Notes: generated by a model not told the origin, from the letters alone. Counted from the stretch's first letter, positions 1 through 7,423 are shown. The stretch is 22,176 nt of DNA from an uncultured Rickettsiales bacterium (GCA_900549365.1 UROD01000009.1:1-22176), one strand, 5' to 3'. Made by a program: numbers and translations.

Positions 1-1267
1 CAGACACTGCACGTTCAATATTCTCTGGGGTTTTCTGGGTTACGATAATATCAAATATCTTGTCCATCGTGGCGACATCAGTCGTATATTTGGCCAGTTT
101 ATGCCAACCCGTAAATGCGTAAAATTTCGAATTTTCAATTTTCTTGACGTCTGGCTCAATCCACTTTTTATTTTCTTTGTCGTATGTGCGGGAATAGTTC
201 AATGTTTTGAACTGGTTGTCATCGTCCCATTTCAACAGTTTGCGCACATCAGCATATTTTAGTCCTGTTTTCTTTTTATACAATGCGTCAATAATAGCAT
301 TGGTTTCAGCAACCGTAAAACCATTTTGGCGGCACTTGGTCAACGCAACAAACATTTGCGCAGTTGGTGATTCCTTGGGCGCGACAGGTTTGTTTGTGAA
401 CGGGCATTTGCCACGCATTTTCTCAATCGATTTAGCCAATGGCGATTTAGATTCATTAAATTTAAGTTGATGAAACGCAACCACGCACCATTCCTTAAAC
501 ACGTCTGAGAAATCATTACCAAAGCCGCATTGCGCATGCAAAATCATTTCTGCCTCGCGCTTGATTTCAGAACGCGGAATAGAATTTGAATACGATGATT
601 GCTCTTCTGTTCTTTGCGTGCCATCTTTTGCGATTTTGATAACACTTTTTTTGCCATTGCGCATCTGACCGTGTTCAGTAGCATACAACATTTGGCACAT
701 TGTTTGGTCTGGGTTTTCACGTTGCAATTTTGCAAAATTATCTTTGATTGCACCAATGGCCTTTAATTCTTCTTTGGCCTCTGCATCGTCCGCCTTTTCT
801 GGCACTGCGCCGGTCAACAAAGGATATGTTATATCATCGTACCCACGATGCTTGGCCAAATGATACAAGATGCGCCCCGTTTCACGCGGTGTCAATTTTC
901 GCGTAAACGCATCCACCGCACGCAGTTGCCAGATATTGATGTCTGTATCACGGTTCAGATAGAAATTATTTTGCCCATTGAATTTCGGTTCTGGAATATC
1001 AATCAGATTATATTGGCGTAAAATTTTGCGAATATCACGCATCCGTTGCGCACGATGTCTGATTCTGCGACGTGCGCCACGCGCCACACGACGATCGGCG
1101 GCATTTTGTGCCTGATCGAAACAGCGTACACCCGCCCCCAAGATTTCACCCACAGGACGATTGTCTGGGGCGGCAGCGTCTGTATCAGATGCCGTCGGGT
1201 CTGACATTTTAACAGCGGCCCAACCGATACTTGCAATACCTAAATCAAATCCGAAAATCAAAGACAT
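1..1267 (-). CDS. cas9: CRISPR-associated endonuclease Cas9, type II-C-like, N-terminal part
   Basis: This is the first 422 codons of Cas9, the RNA-guided double-strand DNA nuclease of type II CRISPR systems; the frame is open to the left edge, so the HNH domain and later RuvC parts are missing. Seen: a RuvC-I motif FGFDLGIASIGWA at residues 5-17 with the catalytic Asp at 8, an arginine-rich bridge helix at about 57-81 (RRVARGARRRIRHR), then WQLRA at 113-117 and HLAKHRGY at 136-143, all hallmark Cas9 features. Further on, FYAFTGWHKL matches the conserved REC-lobe FYxxxGxHK segment. The short linker before the bridge helix and the neighbouring tracrRNA point to type II-C. ATG at 1265-1267 is preceded by AGAGGAA and by a good promoter. 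cas1, cas2 and the array would be expected beyond the left edge. Confidence 0.95.
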   Translation of the reverse strand, partial: MSLIFGFDLGIASIGWAAVKMSDPTASDTDAAAPDNRPVGEILGAGVRCFDQAQNAADRRVARGARRRIRHRAQRMRDIRKILRQYNLIDIPEPKFNGQNNFYLNRDTDINIWQLRAVDAFTRKLTPRETGRILYHLAKHRGYDDITYPLLTGAVPEKADDAEAKEELKAIGAIKDNFAKLQRENPDQTMCQMLYATEHGQMRNGKKSVIKIAKDGTQRTEEQSSYSNSIPRSEIKREAEMILHAQCGFGNDFSDVFKEWCVVAFHQLKFNESKSPLAKSIEKMRGKCPFTNKPVAPKESPTAQMFVALTKCRQNGFTVAETNAIIDALYKKKTGLKYADVRKLLKWDDDNQFKTLNYSRTYDKENKKWIEPDVKKIENSKFYAFTGWHKLAKYTTDVATMDKIFDIIVTQKTPENIERAVS

Positions 1268-1300
1268 GCGCGTTCCTCTTTGTTTTGTACCTTTGTTATG

Positions 1301-1329
1301 AATATAGGCATAATAATCAGAAATTACAA
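1301..1329 (-). promoter_or_regulatory. Putative cas9 promoter
   Basis: On the minus strand TTGTAA (1324-1329) and TATATT (1301-1306) are 17 bp apart. This predicts a start near 1294 and a short leader carrying the AGAGGAA ribosome-binding site of cas9. It lies back to back with the tracrRNA promoter. Confidence 0.6.
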
Positions 1330-1354
1330 CCCATCGCCATAAAAAACAAAAAAC

Positions 1355-1383
1355 TTGACCTTTGGAATAATCTGGCATAACAT
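1355..1383 (+). promoter_or_regulatory. Putative tracrRNA promoter
   Basis: TTGACC (1355-1360) and TAACAT (1378-1383) are separated by 17 bp on the plus strand, upstream of the tracrRNA-like structure. A start at about 1390 is predicted. The -35 boxes of this promoter and the cas9 promoter are about 25 bp apart and point away from each other. Confidence 0.6.
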
Positions 1384-1389
1384 GTACGC

Positions 1390-1557
1390 ATAAGAAATCT
1401 TTATTGACGGACGATTTGAGAAGCAACCGTTTATATAATAAAGAATATTTTCTGTGGGGTTCTACGATTATGTATCCCCTGAAACCGTCCCCCTGCGGGG
1501 ACGGTTTCTGTTGTATTAAGGCGATAAAAAAACACCCGCCTGCGGGTGTTTTGTTTT
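1390..1557 (+). ncRNA. tracrRNA of the type II CRISPR-Cas system
   Basis: The tracrRNA pairs with pre-crRNA repeats, guides RNase III processing and is held by Cas9. Seen in order: an anti-repeat-like stretch at about 1393-1440; AATAAAGA; a nexus with GGGGTT (1456-1461) facing ATCCCC (1474-1479); a perfect 12-bp hairpin GAAACCGTCCCC/GGGGACGGTTTC (1481-1508) with a CTGC loop; and a terminator hairpin (1529-1552) followed by a T-rich tail. The order AATAAAGA, GGGGTT..ATCCCC, AAACCG closely follows the known Campylobacter jejuni type II-C tracrRNA, except that the nexus loop is longer. It lies immediately upstream of cas9, on the opposite strand. The 5' end is inferred from the promoter. The cognate repeat should contain roughly the reverse complement of 1410-1432; no copy was found in this window. 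Confidence 0.85.
1529..1557. terminator. Bidirectional terminator, tracrRNA / 601-aa gene
   Basis: Stem AAAACACCCG/CGGGTGTTTT with loop CCTG (1529-1552), T-rich on the plus side and A-rich on the other, so it can act in both directions. It ends the tracrRNA and sits directly after the stop codon (1556-1558) of the convergent secreted-protein gene. Confidence 0.75.
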
Positions 1558-3361
1558 ATCGATTGGTCATTGTTGGAATTATGATTTGGTCGTTGTAATA
1601 GCCCAAGAATCGCTTTCCTGTGGCGCAGTATATTTTCTGCAACGAATCCTTGTATTCGCGTACGGCCGTGACCCAACGGTTTTCAATATCAGATTGTGCC
1701 CCTTGGTATCCGGCGTATGCCCCCAATGCACCACCAGCACCCGCGCCAATCAATGTGCCTTTTAATCTGGCCTTGTTGCCAAAATCAATAATACCGCCGT
1801 CGGACGCGTCAACCATCATTGGGTAAAAGTCGTTGATGCTGTATTCGCCATCTAACGCATACCCAGCACCACTGGACGTGCGGCCCAAGATTGTATGCCC
1901 TGATAAATCTGTTTTCAATTTGGCCCAATCAGAACGCTTGTAACCAAACGCCTTGTCGTTGACGTTGGCAATCATCGCAGGCATCTGTGTGCCGGTGGCA
2001 ACGGTGGCATTGGAAATCCGAGCATAAATTGCGCCGTTATCAGGACTTATGCCGTTTTTCATTTCATTTTTTTCAGTCAGATAAAAACGTTTTGTTGAAT
2101 CTGCTGTGATTTTTTCAAAACCTTCCTTGGCCGCGGTATCAATGTCTTTGTTCGGATACGCCGCCAGTTCAATATTCAGCAATGTTTCTTGCTTGCAACC
2201 TGTGTTGTCTGATTCACACACCAATGTTGTTTCGTCGCCAGTGTTATAATAGGCGTTTTTACCGGACAGGGCCGTACCTTTTCTGATGACACCCCACAGA
2301 CATTTGGAATTTTTGCTCTGTGGTTCTGTGACTTTTTTGTTCGCGTTTGCGTCGCTGCTCGCGGCGGTTGTTTTTTCTGTGGAATTTTTGCTCTGTGGTT
2401 CTGTGACTTTTTTGTCTGCGTTTGCGTCGCTGTTCGCGGTGGTTGTTTTTTTCGTGGATGCGGGCACGTCGGGGATTTTGCAATCCTCGATACGCAGGAC
2501 AGATTCCCCACTGGCGGCAATATTGCCAATCATACTGCCCGCGGCGGCGTTGACACCAGTTGACAGAATTGTGTCACCTGCAACCTTGCCAGAATAGGCA
2601 TTGCCCGCCATCAGTGCTGCGCCGCTGAGTGCGCCGATAATCGTACCGGTGGTTTTATGTTTGCCACCGCCCAATATGCTGTCGCTGCCGATTTCGTTTT
2701 TACCGGCAGCATTACCCGCCAGACCACCAATTACCGTACCCGCGGCAATACGCAGGCCGGCATTTTGTTTCTGTTCTGCATTCAATACCTGAACCACGTC
2801 CGCACGGGTTGGTTCGTGGTCTGCGGGGAATGTAACCCGTGCCGCGTCAGCGGTGTATGAAAATTCCGGAAAATCAGATATATTGCATTTTACCGCATCG
2901 CCCGCCGCCAAATTTGCGCGCGCCAAAACAACATCAGAGCCATCCAAGCCCATTTGATAGCCGCGTAATTCAACGACCGCAACGCATGTTGATGCGCCAC
3001 CCGCGCCATTGCCAACCGTCGGCGAATCCCATGCAAATTCGCCATTTGGATATACCATTGCGCAAGAATCCAGTGTTGCAATACTGACGCGTGAATCCGT
3101 TTCACCACGCGATAACTTTTGCGCCAATTCACGATTTGCAACCCGCACCGGCAGGTTTGTTTCTGTATCTGCCGATTGTGTTGTGGCAACTGGTGCGGCT
3201 GCGGCCGCTGCGGCCGCCGCAATCTGTTCCCGTTGGACATTTACCTGTTGATATCCGGCCGCGTAATTGCGTGACGCATTGCCGACACGAATAGCGGCGG
3301 CGGCGTGACCGCCAGATAATAGAGCATAGATAATAGATAATAGATAATAGTTATATTTCAT
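1556..3361 (-). CDS. Secreted glycine-zipper repeat protein, function unknown
   Basis: A 601-residue exported protein of unknown function. Seen: an N-terminal hydrophobic signal segment (residues 1-23, ending GGHAAAA); a nine-alanine run near residue 50; a glycine/alanine-rich glycine-zipper-like region at about 205-285; two 25-residue Lys/Thr/Ser-rich tandem repeats carrying KKVTEPQSKNS; a Cys-containing middle domain; and a second glycine-zipper segment (GTLIGAGAGGALGAYAGYQG) near the C-terminus. Glycine zippers are typical of small outer-membrane and envelope proteins, so an envelope location is inferred. The start ATG overlaps the stop of the four-helix-bundle gene (ATGA), implying coupled translation. 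Unusually, the codons of the signal segment are made of the 7-bp repeat CTATTAT, so a change in copy number would shift the frame. It could equally be a structural surface protein or a pilus/trafficking component. Confidence 0.85.
   Translation of the reverse strand: MKYNYYLLSIIYALLSGGHAAAAIRVGNASRNYAAGYQQVNVQREQIAAAAAAAAAPVATTQSADTETNLPVRVANRELAQKLSRGETDSRVSIATLDSCAMVYPNGEFAWDSPTVGNGAGGASTCVAVVELRGYQMGLDGSDVVLARANLAAGDAVKCNISDFPEFSYTADAARVTFPADHEPTRADVVQVLNAEQKQNAGLRIAAGTVIGGLAGNAAGKNEIGSDSILGGGKHKTTGTIIGALSGAALMAGNAYSGKVAGDTILSTGVNAAAGSMIGNIAASGESVLRIEDCKIPDVPASTKKTTTANSDANADKKVTEPQSKNSTEKTTAASSDANANKKVTEPQSKNSKCLWGVIRKGTALSGKNAYYNTGDETTLVCESDNTGCKQETLLNIELAAYPNKDIDTAAKEGFEKITADSTKRFYLTEKNEMKNGISPDNGAIYARISNATVATGTQMPAMIANVNDKAFGYKRSDWAKLKTDLSGHTILGRTSSGAGYALDGEYSINDFYPMMVDASDGGIIDFGNKARLKGTLIGAGAGGALGAYAGYQGAQSDIENRWVTAVREYKDSLQKIYCATGKRFLGYYNDQIIIPTMTNR
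2306..2455. repeat. Two 75-bp in-frame tandem repeats
   Basis: Two near-identical 75-bp units, 2306-2380 and 2381-2455, encode 25-residue repeats in the secreted protein (shared core KKVTEPQSKNS; differences such as SDANAD versus SDANAN). The unit is a multiple of three, so gain or loss keeps the frame. Confidence 0.85.
3314..3350. repeat. 7-bp repeat array, left inverted arm
   Basis: Read on the minus strand this is TATTATC units: three perfect copies, one TATGCTC variant and one more perfect copy. It lies inside codons 5-16 of the secreted protein. The 19-bp segment AGATAATAGAGCATAGATA (3314-3332) recurs exactly, inverted, at 3720-3738. Confidence 0.9.
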
Positions 3362-3720
3362 TTTTTCTTTACCTGCTTCTTTGTCTTGATGGTGGCCGTC
3401 AATAATTTCATTATCTCTTCACAGTCAGAATTTATACTCTCATACCATTCTGTTGGAATTAAACCAACATTTTTTAACAAATCTAACCAATACAACGTTT
3501 CTGAACATTCCTTGTACGCAATATAAACTTTGGCTAAAAAATCATCTGCCGATATTGCGCATTTGGCCTCTGATAGATTTGCGCCGATGCTTGTTCCCGA
3601 CCGCAACAACTGACGAGATAAAATTATTTCGTTTTTCTCTCCTGTTAAATATTTACACAACTTATAGATACGAACAGCGAAATCCTTACTCTTTTGTAGC
3701 GTTACGCTATTTGCTGTCAT
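3358..3720 (-). CDS. Four-helix bundle protein (23S rRNA intervening-sequence protein family)
   Basis: A 120-residue all-helical protein matching the four-helix-bundle family found in 23S rRNA intervening sequences (S23/IVP-like, PF05635 type) and related to the Avd proteins of diversity-generating retroelements. Recognisable features are the N-terminal FAVRIYKLCKYL helix, the conserved RSGTSIGANLSEA segment at about 41-53, and a later IAYKECSETLYWLDLL helix, with a lysine-rich tail. The biochemical function of the family is not settled. Length is normal. The ATG at 3718-3720 directly abuts the 7-bp repeat array, so there is no recognisable ribosome-binding site; translation may depend on coupling or be weak. 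Its TGA overlaps the ATG of the downstream secreted protein. Confidence 0.88.
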   Translation of the reverse strand: MTANSVTLQKSKDFAVRIYKLCKYLTGEKNEIILSRQLLRSGTSIGANLSEAKCAISADDFLAKVYIAYKECSETLYWLDLLKNVGLIPTEWYESINSDCEEIMKLLTATIKTKKQVKKK

Positions 3721-3753
3721 ATCTATGCTCTATTATCTATGCTCTATGCTCTA
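3719..3753. repeat. 7-bp repeat array, right inverted arm
   Basis: Units CTATGCT, CTATTAT, CTATGCT, CTATGCT and a partial CTA read on the plus strand, inverted relative to the array at 3314-3350. The last CTA (3751-3753) is the stop codon (TAG) of the upstream beta-barrel gene on the minus strand. Confidence 0.9.
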
Positions 3754-4830
3754 AAATTGCAGGCGCGCGCGGACACCTAAATCAACCATGCCCAGGCGAC
3801 CACTTTCGTACCAGTTGGTATAATGGAACACAGCATCATATGGGGCCTGATATTCGCCACCTGCGCCGTCACCCAACCATTCTGTTTGAGAAACAACGAT
3901 ACTGCCCGACGTTTTAACCTTGCCCAAATTCGCATAGCGCACAAAGAAGTCCAATTTAATACCGCCGTCCAATTCGGTGGTCAAACCACCCTCGACAGAA
4001 AACGCCAACTGTTCTGTTGTGCCGCCGTTATGGTATGCATATATATCTGAAATGCCCGTCAGGTCACCCGCACCCGCCGCCGATGGTTTCATCACATCAT
4101 AGAATGTGCCGTCATACACGACATAGTCGGCGATTGTATTCAGCGAAATACCAACACCGGCCCCGATATACGGACGCAACGCGCCCCCCGCCAGATAGCC
4201 AGTATAAGAATCAATATTATAATACACATTCAACATTGTCGTGTTTGCGGTAATTGCGCCACCACTGACCTTGCCCGTGATATAGCCACCGTTACCGTCG
4301 GCAGATTCAACCGTATCTGGGTAACTGAGCCCTGAATAGCGCAAGAACGAAAAATCAATACGCACATCATTGTTGATTGCCGCACCAACCGATACCTGTA
4401 ATGGAATCACGGTATCAGACGCAAAGTTTGCATCCTTGAATGCACCGGGGACGACGTATGATTTTTCCTCGCTGGCGTAATCGGCGGACATACTGCCCGT
4501 GATTGATGCAGAATACCCCGCAGAAACACCGATGTATAAACCACTGTCCGCCAAACGATCATAGTCCGCTGGCTGGTAATATTTACGTCCCGCATTTGTT
4601 GCCGCCGACCCAACGCGTGGCAAAGCCCCCGTCACACGCGTATTTGCCGGCAAACTGGTACTGGTTGTAACCGATGTTTGATTTGGCAATGCGATAACCT
4701 GGCCCTGTGCGGTGGTTGCCTGATATGTTGTTGGGTACGCCGCCTGATATACAGGATACGCGGCCTGTGCGTCAAATGATACGCCCGTAAAAACACCCGT
4801 TAACACGGCAAAAACAGCATACTTTTTCAT
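3751..4830 (-). CDS. Outer-membrane beta-barrel protein
   Basis: A 359-residue exported protein. Seen: a Sec signal peptide of about 23 residues ending in a DAQA-A type cleavage site; a Thr/Ala/Tyr-rich linker to about residue 90; then a beta-barrel beginning at SGLYIGVSAGYSAS, with alternating strands such as RPYIGAGVGISLN and IKLDFFVRYANLGKV; and a C-terminal RARLQF whose final Phe is the usual barrel-assembly signal. It resembles the opacity/OmpA-barrel and Rickettsiales surface-antigen type, role unknown. AAAGGAAA lies upstream of the ATG and a TGATATAAT extended -10 lies at 4855-4863. The stop codon is already part of the 7-bp repeat, and no terminator follows, so the four-helix-bundle and secreted-protein genes are probably on the same transcript. 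Confidence 0.85.
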   Translation of the reverse strand: MKKYAVFAVLTGVFTGVSFDAQAAYPVYQAAYPTTYQATTAQGQVIALPNQTSVTTSTSLPANTRVTGALPRVGSAATNAGRKYYQPADYDRLADSGLYIGVSAGYSASITGSMSADYASEEKSYVVPGAFKDANFASDTVIPLQVSVGAAINNDVRIDFSFLRYSGLSYPDTVESADGNGGYITGKVSGGAITANTTMLNVYYNIDSYTGYLAGGALRPYIGAGVGISLNTIADYVVYDGTFYDVMKPSAAGAGDLTGISDIYAYHNGGTTEQLAFSVEGGLTTELDGGIKLDFFVRYANLGKVKTSGSIVVSQTEWLGDGAGGEYQAPYDAVFHYTNWYESGRLGMVDLGVRARLQF

Positions 4831-4854
4831 GTAAAATCCATTTCCTTTGCGTAC

Positions 4855-4863
4855 ATTATATCA
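4855..4863 (-). promoter_or_regulatory. Putative extended -10 promoter of the 359-aa barrel gene
   Basis: TGATATAAT on the minus strand, with TATAAT at 4855-4860, about 25 bp before the start codon. No good -35 hexamer is visible, which fits an extended -10 promoter. Confidence 0.5.
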
Positions 4864-4895
4864 CAAAAATCCCCATCATAAAAGTATTTAGTACA

Positions 4896-4923
4896 AAACA
4901 AAAATCCCGCATTACGCGGGATT
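4896..4923 (-). terminator. Rho-independent terminator of the 352-aa barrel gene
   Basis: Stem AATCCCGC/GCGGGATT followed on the minus strand by TTTTTGTTTT, just after the stop codon at 4951. Confidence 0.8.
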
Positions 4924-4950
4924 CAGTCCAATATTTGTTATTTTGTATGT

Positions 4951-6009
4951 TTAGAACGTAAAGTTCAAACGAACGCCCATTTCGGCCTTGACATCTGTCC
5001 CGTTTTGGGATTTACGATGCGAGTCGTCAAATGTATATTCGCCATAGACCGTTACTTGGGTATTATCGGTCAACTGGTTTGAAAATGACGCACCGATAAC
5101 GTATTCGTCCCAACCGTCTTCCATATCAGCCAACTGTTTTTCCAGTGCAACTTTCAAAGATTGCAAACTGTTTGGAATATCGCTGGTAATTTTATCAATG
5201 CCCTTGTCAGAATGACGGTTGAATTTGAACCAGCCGCCCATGCTCCAACGGTTTGAAAATTCATAGAACCCTTGGACACCGGCACTGACATCAGTGTACC
5301 CCTTAATCTTGGCAGAAATCTGGGTTGGCGCATCCAAGCTAGCCAACGTCAATCTATTTACCTTGTTAGCACCGACAACACGTATCATATTGTTGTCATC
5401 TGCAAATGTGTGCAAGATTTCAACAAATGCTTGTGCGGTAAATTTGTCCCATACGTGACCAAATTTTGTTCCCGCGTGGAATCCCCACATACCGTCGGAA
5501 TAGTTATCATAATCAAACACGCCGTACACACTGCCTGGGTTACGCAAATCGCCCTTTACATTGTATGTTCCGCGCATTTCACCGACACCACCCAAGTGAA
5601 TATCGCCGTACAAATCCCACACAAAACCCTTGTACAGGTTCAAGACACGATATGTTGTACCCAAACGGCCGCCGGACAGACCGGTACGACCAATGTCGTT
5701 ATCGTGGGTGTATTGCAACATAAAGTGTGCCGCCCAACGATCTGTAATACCATAGCCCATTTCTTCTTGGACGCGGACGATTGGAAATTCGAATCCGCCG
5801 TCATGATTTTTTTCGCGGTGTGCCCATGAATTATCGGCAACCTTTAACATAATACCGTTAGATAATTTGGAATAGAACATATTCTGTTCTGGCAAATATA
5901 ACGGATTTTCCATGTTATGAACCGTAGAATACGGCCCAGGAATGTTTGCAGCCATCGCAGGCGCAGTCAGCGCAGCCACTGCTGTCGCCAACGTAATTGT
6001 TTTTTTCAT
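4951..6009 (-). CDS. Outer-membrane beta-barrel protein (porin-like)
   Basis: A 352-residue exported barrel protein. The start is ATG at 6007-6009: it has an AAGGAG ribosome-binding site eight bases upstream and opens a clean signal peptide (MKKTITLATAV, ending APAMAA). The frame runs 101 codons further upstream, but that part has no barrel or signal features and covers the leader. The mature part has amphipathic strands, e.g. RWAAHFMLQYTHD and TQVTVYGEYTFDDS, and ends MGVRLNFTF with a terminal Phe. Family and substrate are not recognised. It is transcribed alone: its own promoter (6129-6156), a leader of about 110 bases with a duplicated 14-base motif, and its own terminator. Confidence 0.85.
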   Translation of the reverse strand: MKKTITLATAVAALTAPAMAANIPGPYSTVHNMENPLYLPEQNMFYSKLSNGIMLKVADNSWAHREKNHDGGFEFPIVRVQEEMGYGITDRWAAHFMLQYTHDNDIGRTGLSGGRLGTTYRVLNLYKGFVWDLYGDIHLGGVGEMRGTYNVKGDLRNPGSVYGVFDYDNYSDGMWGFHAGTKFGHVWDKFTAQAFVEILHTFADDNNMIRVVGANKVNRLTLASLDAPTQISAKIKGYTDVSAGVQGFYEFSNRWSMGGWFKFNRHSDKGIDKITSDIPNSLQSLKVALEKQLADMEDGWDEYVIGASFSNQLTDNTQVTVYGEYTFDDSHRKSQNGTDVKAEMGVRLNFTF

Positions 6010-6045
6010 CAAATAACTCCTTCGTTGTGATGAAATTCTGCGGCC

Positions 6046-6096
6046 CCCATTATTGGCAAGACCGGAGGTCATATCCACACCGCCCATTATTGGCAA
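6046..6096 (-). repeat. Duplicated 14-bp motif in the mRNA leader
   Basis: TTGCCAATAATGGG (minus strand) occurs exactly twice, at 6083-6096 and 6046-6059, 37 bp apart, between the predicted transcription start and the start codon of the porin-like gene. It may be a protein- or RNA-binding site or a small duplication. Confidence 0.6.
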
Positions 6097-6128
6097 CAGT
6101 GCGTTTTTGCGACACGACCATTTATCAG

Positions 6129-6156
6129 GATATACCCTTTTTGGGAATAAAGTCAA
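6129..6156 (-). promoter_or_regulatory. Putative promoter of the porin-like gene
   Basis: TTGACT (6151-6156) and TATATC (6129-6134) with a 16-bp spacer on the minus strand. It predicts a start near 6121 and a leader of about 110 bases. Confidence 0.55.
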
Positions 6157-6178
6157 AGAAATCTTTTTCTTGCAAAAT

Positions 6179-7423
6179 TTATTTATGCTGGTATGCGACA
6201 ACGCACGGCGCAAATTTTTCCCAGTTTTCTGCCGAAATCCACGCGCGCGGTATTGTAATACTGTTGTGCTGGCCCGCCGACATTTTTGGCAACGCGTCGC
6301 CATTTTTTGCATTTATGATTTGATTCAGGTGCACCGTTGCACCACCGATTACCCCCGGCAACACGAATGTAATGTCGGTATTGGCGCGCAATTCATTGCG
6401 TAATTCCAGTGTAATTTTGTCCGTGTCCGCCGCGGTTACCACACCCGCCGCGTGCCAATCAGATGTTGAACGCGTTGTTTCGTAATCGTGCGCGTCTGCC
6501 CCCAAATTTCCGTCAAAAAACGCCGTGGTGTATCCGCGCGTTTCCAACTTGTTCAGCAAATCCATAAATGGCGCAGGGTCAAAATTATCAGGTCCCGCCG
6601 CATACGCGTCCAGCGCACAACGATATGCATTCGTCACCATGGCGACATAGTATTCACTGCGATTGCGCCCCTCTATCTTTAATGAATCTGGGCGGGCGGC
6701 GATAATTTCCGCCAGACGTGGCATCAAACACAAATCGCGCGAGTTCATAATGTATGCGCCACGCGAATCCTCGTCAATGGGCATTTCAACGCCAGATTGG
6801 GTTTCGCGTAAAATAACATCGTATTTCCATCGGCACAGTTGCGCGCACGCCCCGCGGTTTGATGGACGCCCCGTGATAAAGTTTGACAACAGGCAACGCC
6901 CCGAATAACTCATACACATTGCGCCATGAACAAATATTTCCAGTCCAACATCGGGGCACGCAGCGCGGATTTCACAAAATTCGTTAAATGGGACTTCGCG
7001 CGCCAAAACGCACAATTTTGCGCCCGCTTTTTGCCAGAACTTTACCGACGCCGATGAACAAATATTCGCCTGTGTCGACACATGAATTGGAATATCAGGA
7101 TGATGTTCGCGCACCCACATCATAACCCCAGGGTCGGCGACAATCAACGCATCGGGGCGCAAGTAATCTATCACTTCGCTGACACGGGGCATATTCGCAT
7201 ATTCGCGTTCGTGCGCAAACAGATTAAAAGCCAAATAAACCCGTTTGCCCGCGGCATGGGCCAGATCTATGCCCTGCTTTACCTCGTCAACTGTAATTTT
7301 TGCACGCGCACGCATTGAAAACCCCGGCAGACCAGCATAAATTGCGTCTGCGCCATACAAAATTGCGGTTTTGAATGCGTCCAGCGTGCCCGCCGGTGCA
7401 AGTAATTCTGGTAATTTAATCAT
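6179..7423 (-). CDS. trhP: tRNA 5-hydroxyuridine modification protein TrhP (peptidase U32 family)
   Basis: A 414-residue U32-family protein of the TrhP/YegQ type, which acts on U34 of tRNAs in prephenate-dependent 5-hydroxyuridine synthesis. Despite the family name these are RNA-modification enzymes rather than proteases. Seen: N-terminal ELLAPAGTLDAFKTAILYGADAIYAG; HVSTQANI near 114-121; the signature EIFVHGAMCMSYSGRCLLS at 162-180; and GACAQLCRWKY at 191-201. Cys170, Cys177, Cys193 and Cys197 fit the four-cysteine iron-sulfur site of the family. Length is near that of E. coli TrhP (about 450), slightly short at the C-terminus. AAAGGG lies upstream of the start. It is divergent from tRNA-Thr. 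The tRNA-modification role is family knowledge. Confidence 0.85.
   Translation of the reverse strand: MIKLPELLAPAGTLDAFKTAILYGADAIYAGLPGFSMRARAKITVDEVKQGIDLAHAAGKRVYLAFNLFAHEREYANMPRVSEVIDYLRPDALIVADPGVMMWVREHHPDIPIHVSTQANICSSASVKFWQKAGAKLCVLAREVPFNEFCEIRAACPDVGLEIFVHGAMCMSYSGRCLLSNFITGRPSNRGACAQLCRWKYDVILRETQSGVEMPIDEDSRGAYIMNSRDLCLMPRLAEIIAARPDSLKIEGRNRSEYYVAMVTNAYRCALDAYAAGPDNFDPAPFMDLLNKLETRGYTTAFFDGNLGADAHDYETTRSTSDWHAAGVVTAADTDKITLELRNELRANTDITFVLPGVIGGATVHLNQIINAKNGDALPKMSAGQHNSITIPRAWISAENWEKFAPCVVAYQHK

Larger units (their letters stand above)
3314..3753. mobile_element. Inverted-repeat-bounded four-helix-bundle cassette (IVS-like)
   Basis: A unit of about 440 bp holding one gene, the four-helix-bundle protein, between inverted arrays of the same 7-bp repeat with a perfect 19-bp inverted match. 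Known 23S rRNA intervening sequences have this layout: complementary ends around a small four-helix-bundle reading frame. Here the unit sits between two protein genes; one arm begins in the stop codon of the upstream gene and the other supplies signal-peptide codons to the downstream gene. No transposase or clear target duplication is seen, so mobility is inference. Confidence 0.4.

Noticed and set aside
1404..1676. Small frames over the tracrRNA
   Set aside because: The region is explained by a promoter, a tracrRNA-type structure and a terminator; the frames run through hairpins.
2176..2529. Alternative-frame repeat-rich proteins over the 25-residue repeats
   Set aside because: They arise from the low-complexity repeat in other frames and have no start signals.
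4951..6312. 453-residue version of the porin-like gene
   Set aside because: The first 101 residues cover the promoter, leader and duplicated motif and lack signal or barrel features; the ATG at 6009 has a strong ribosome-binding site and a signal peptide.
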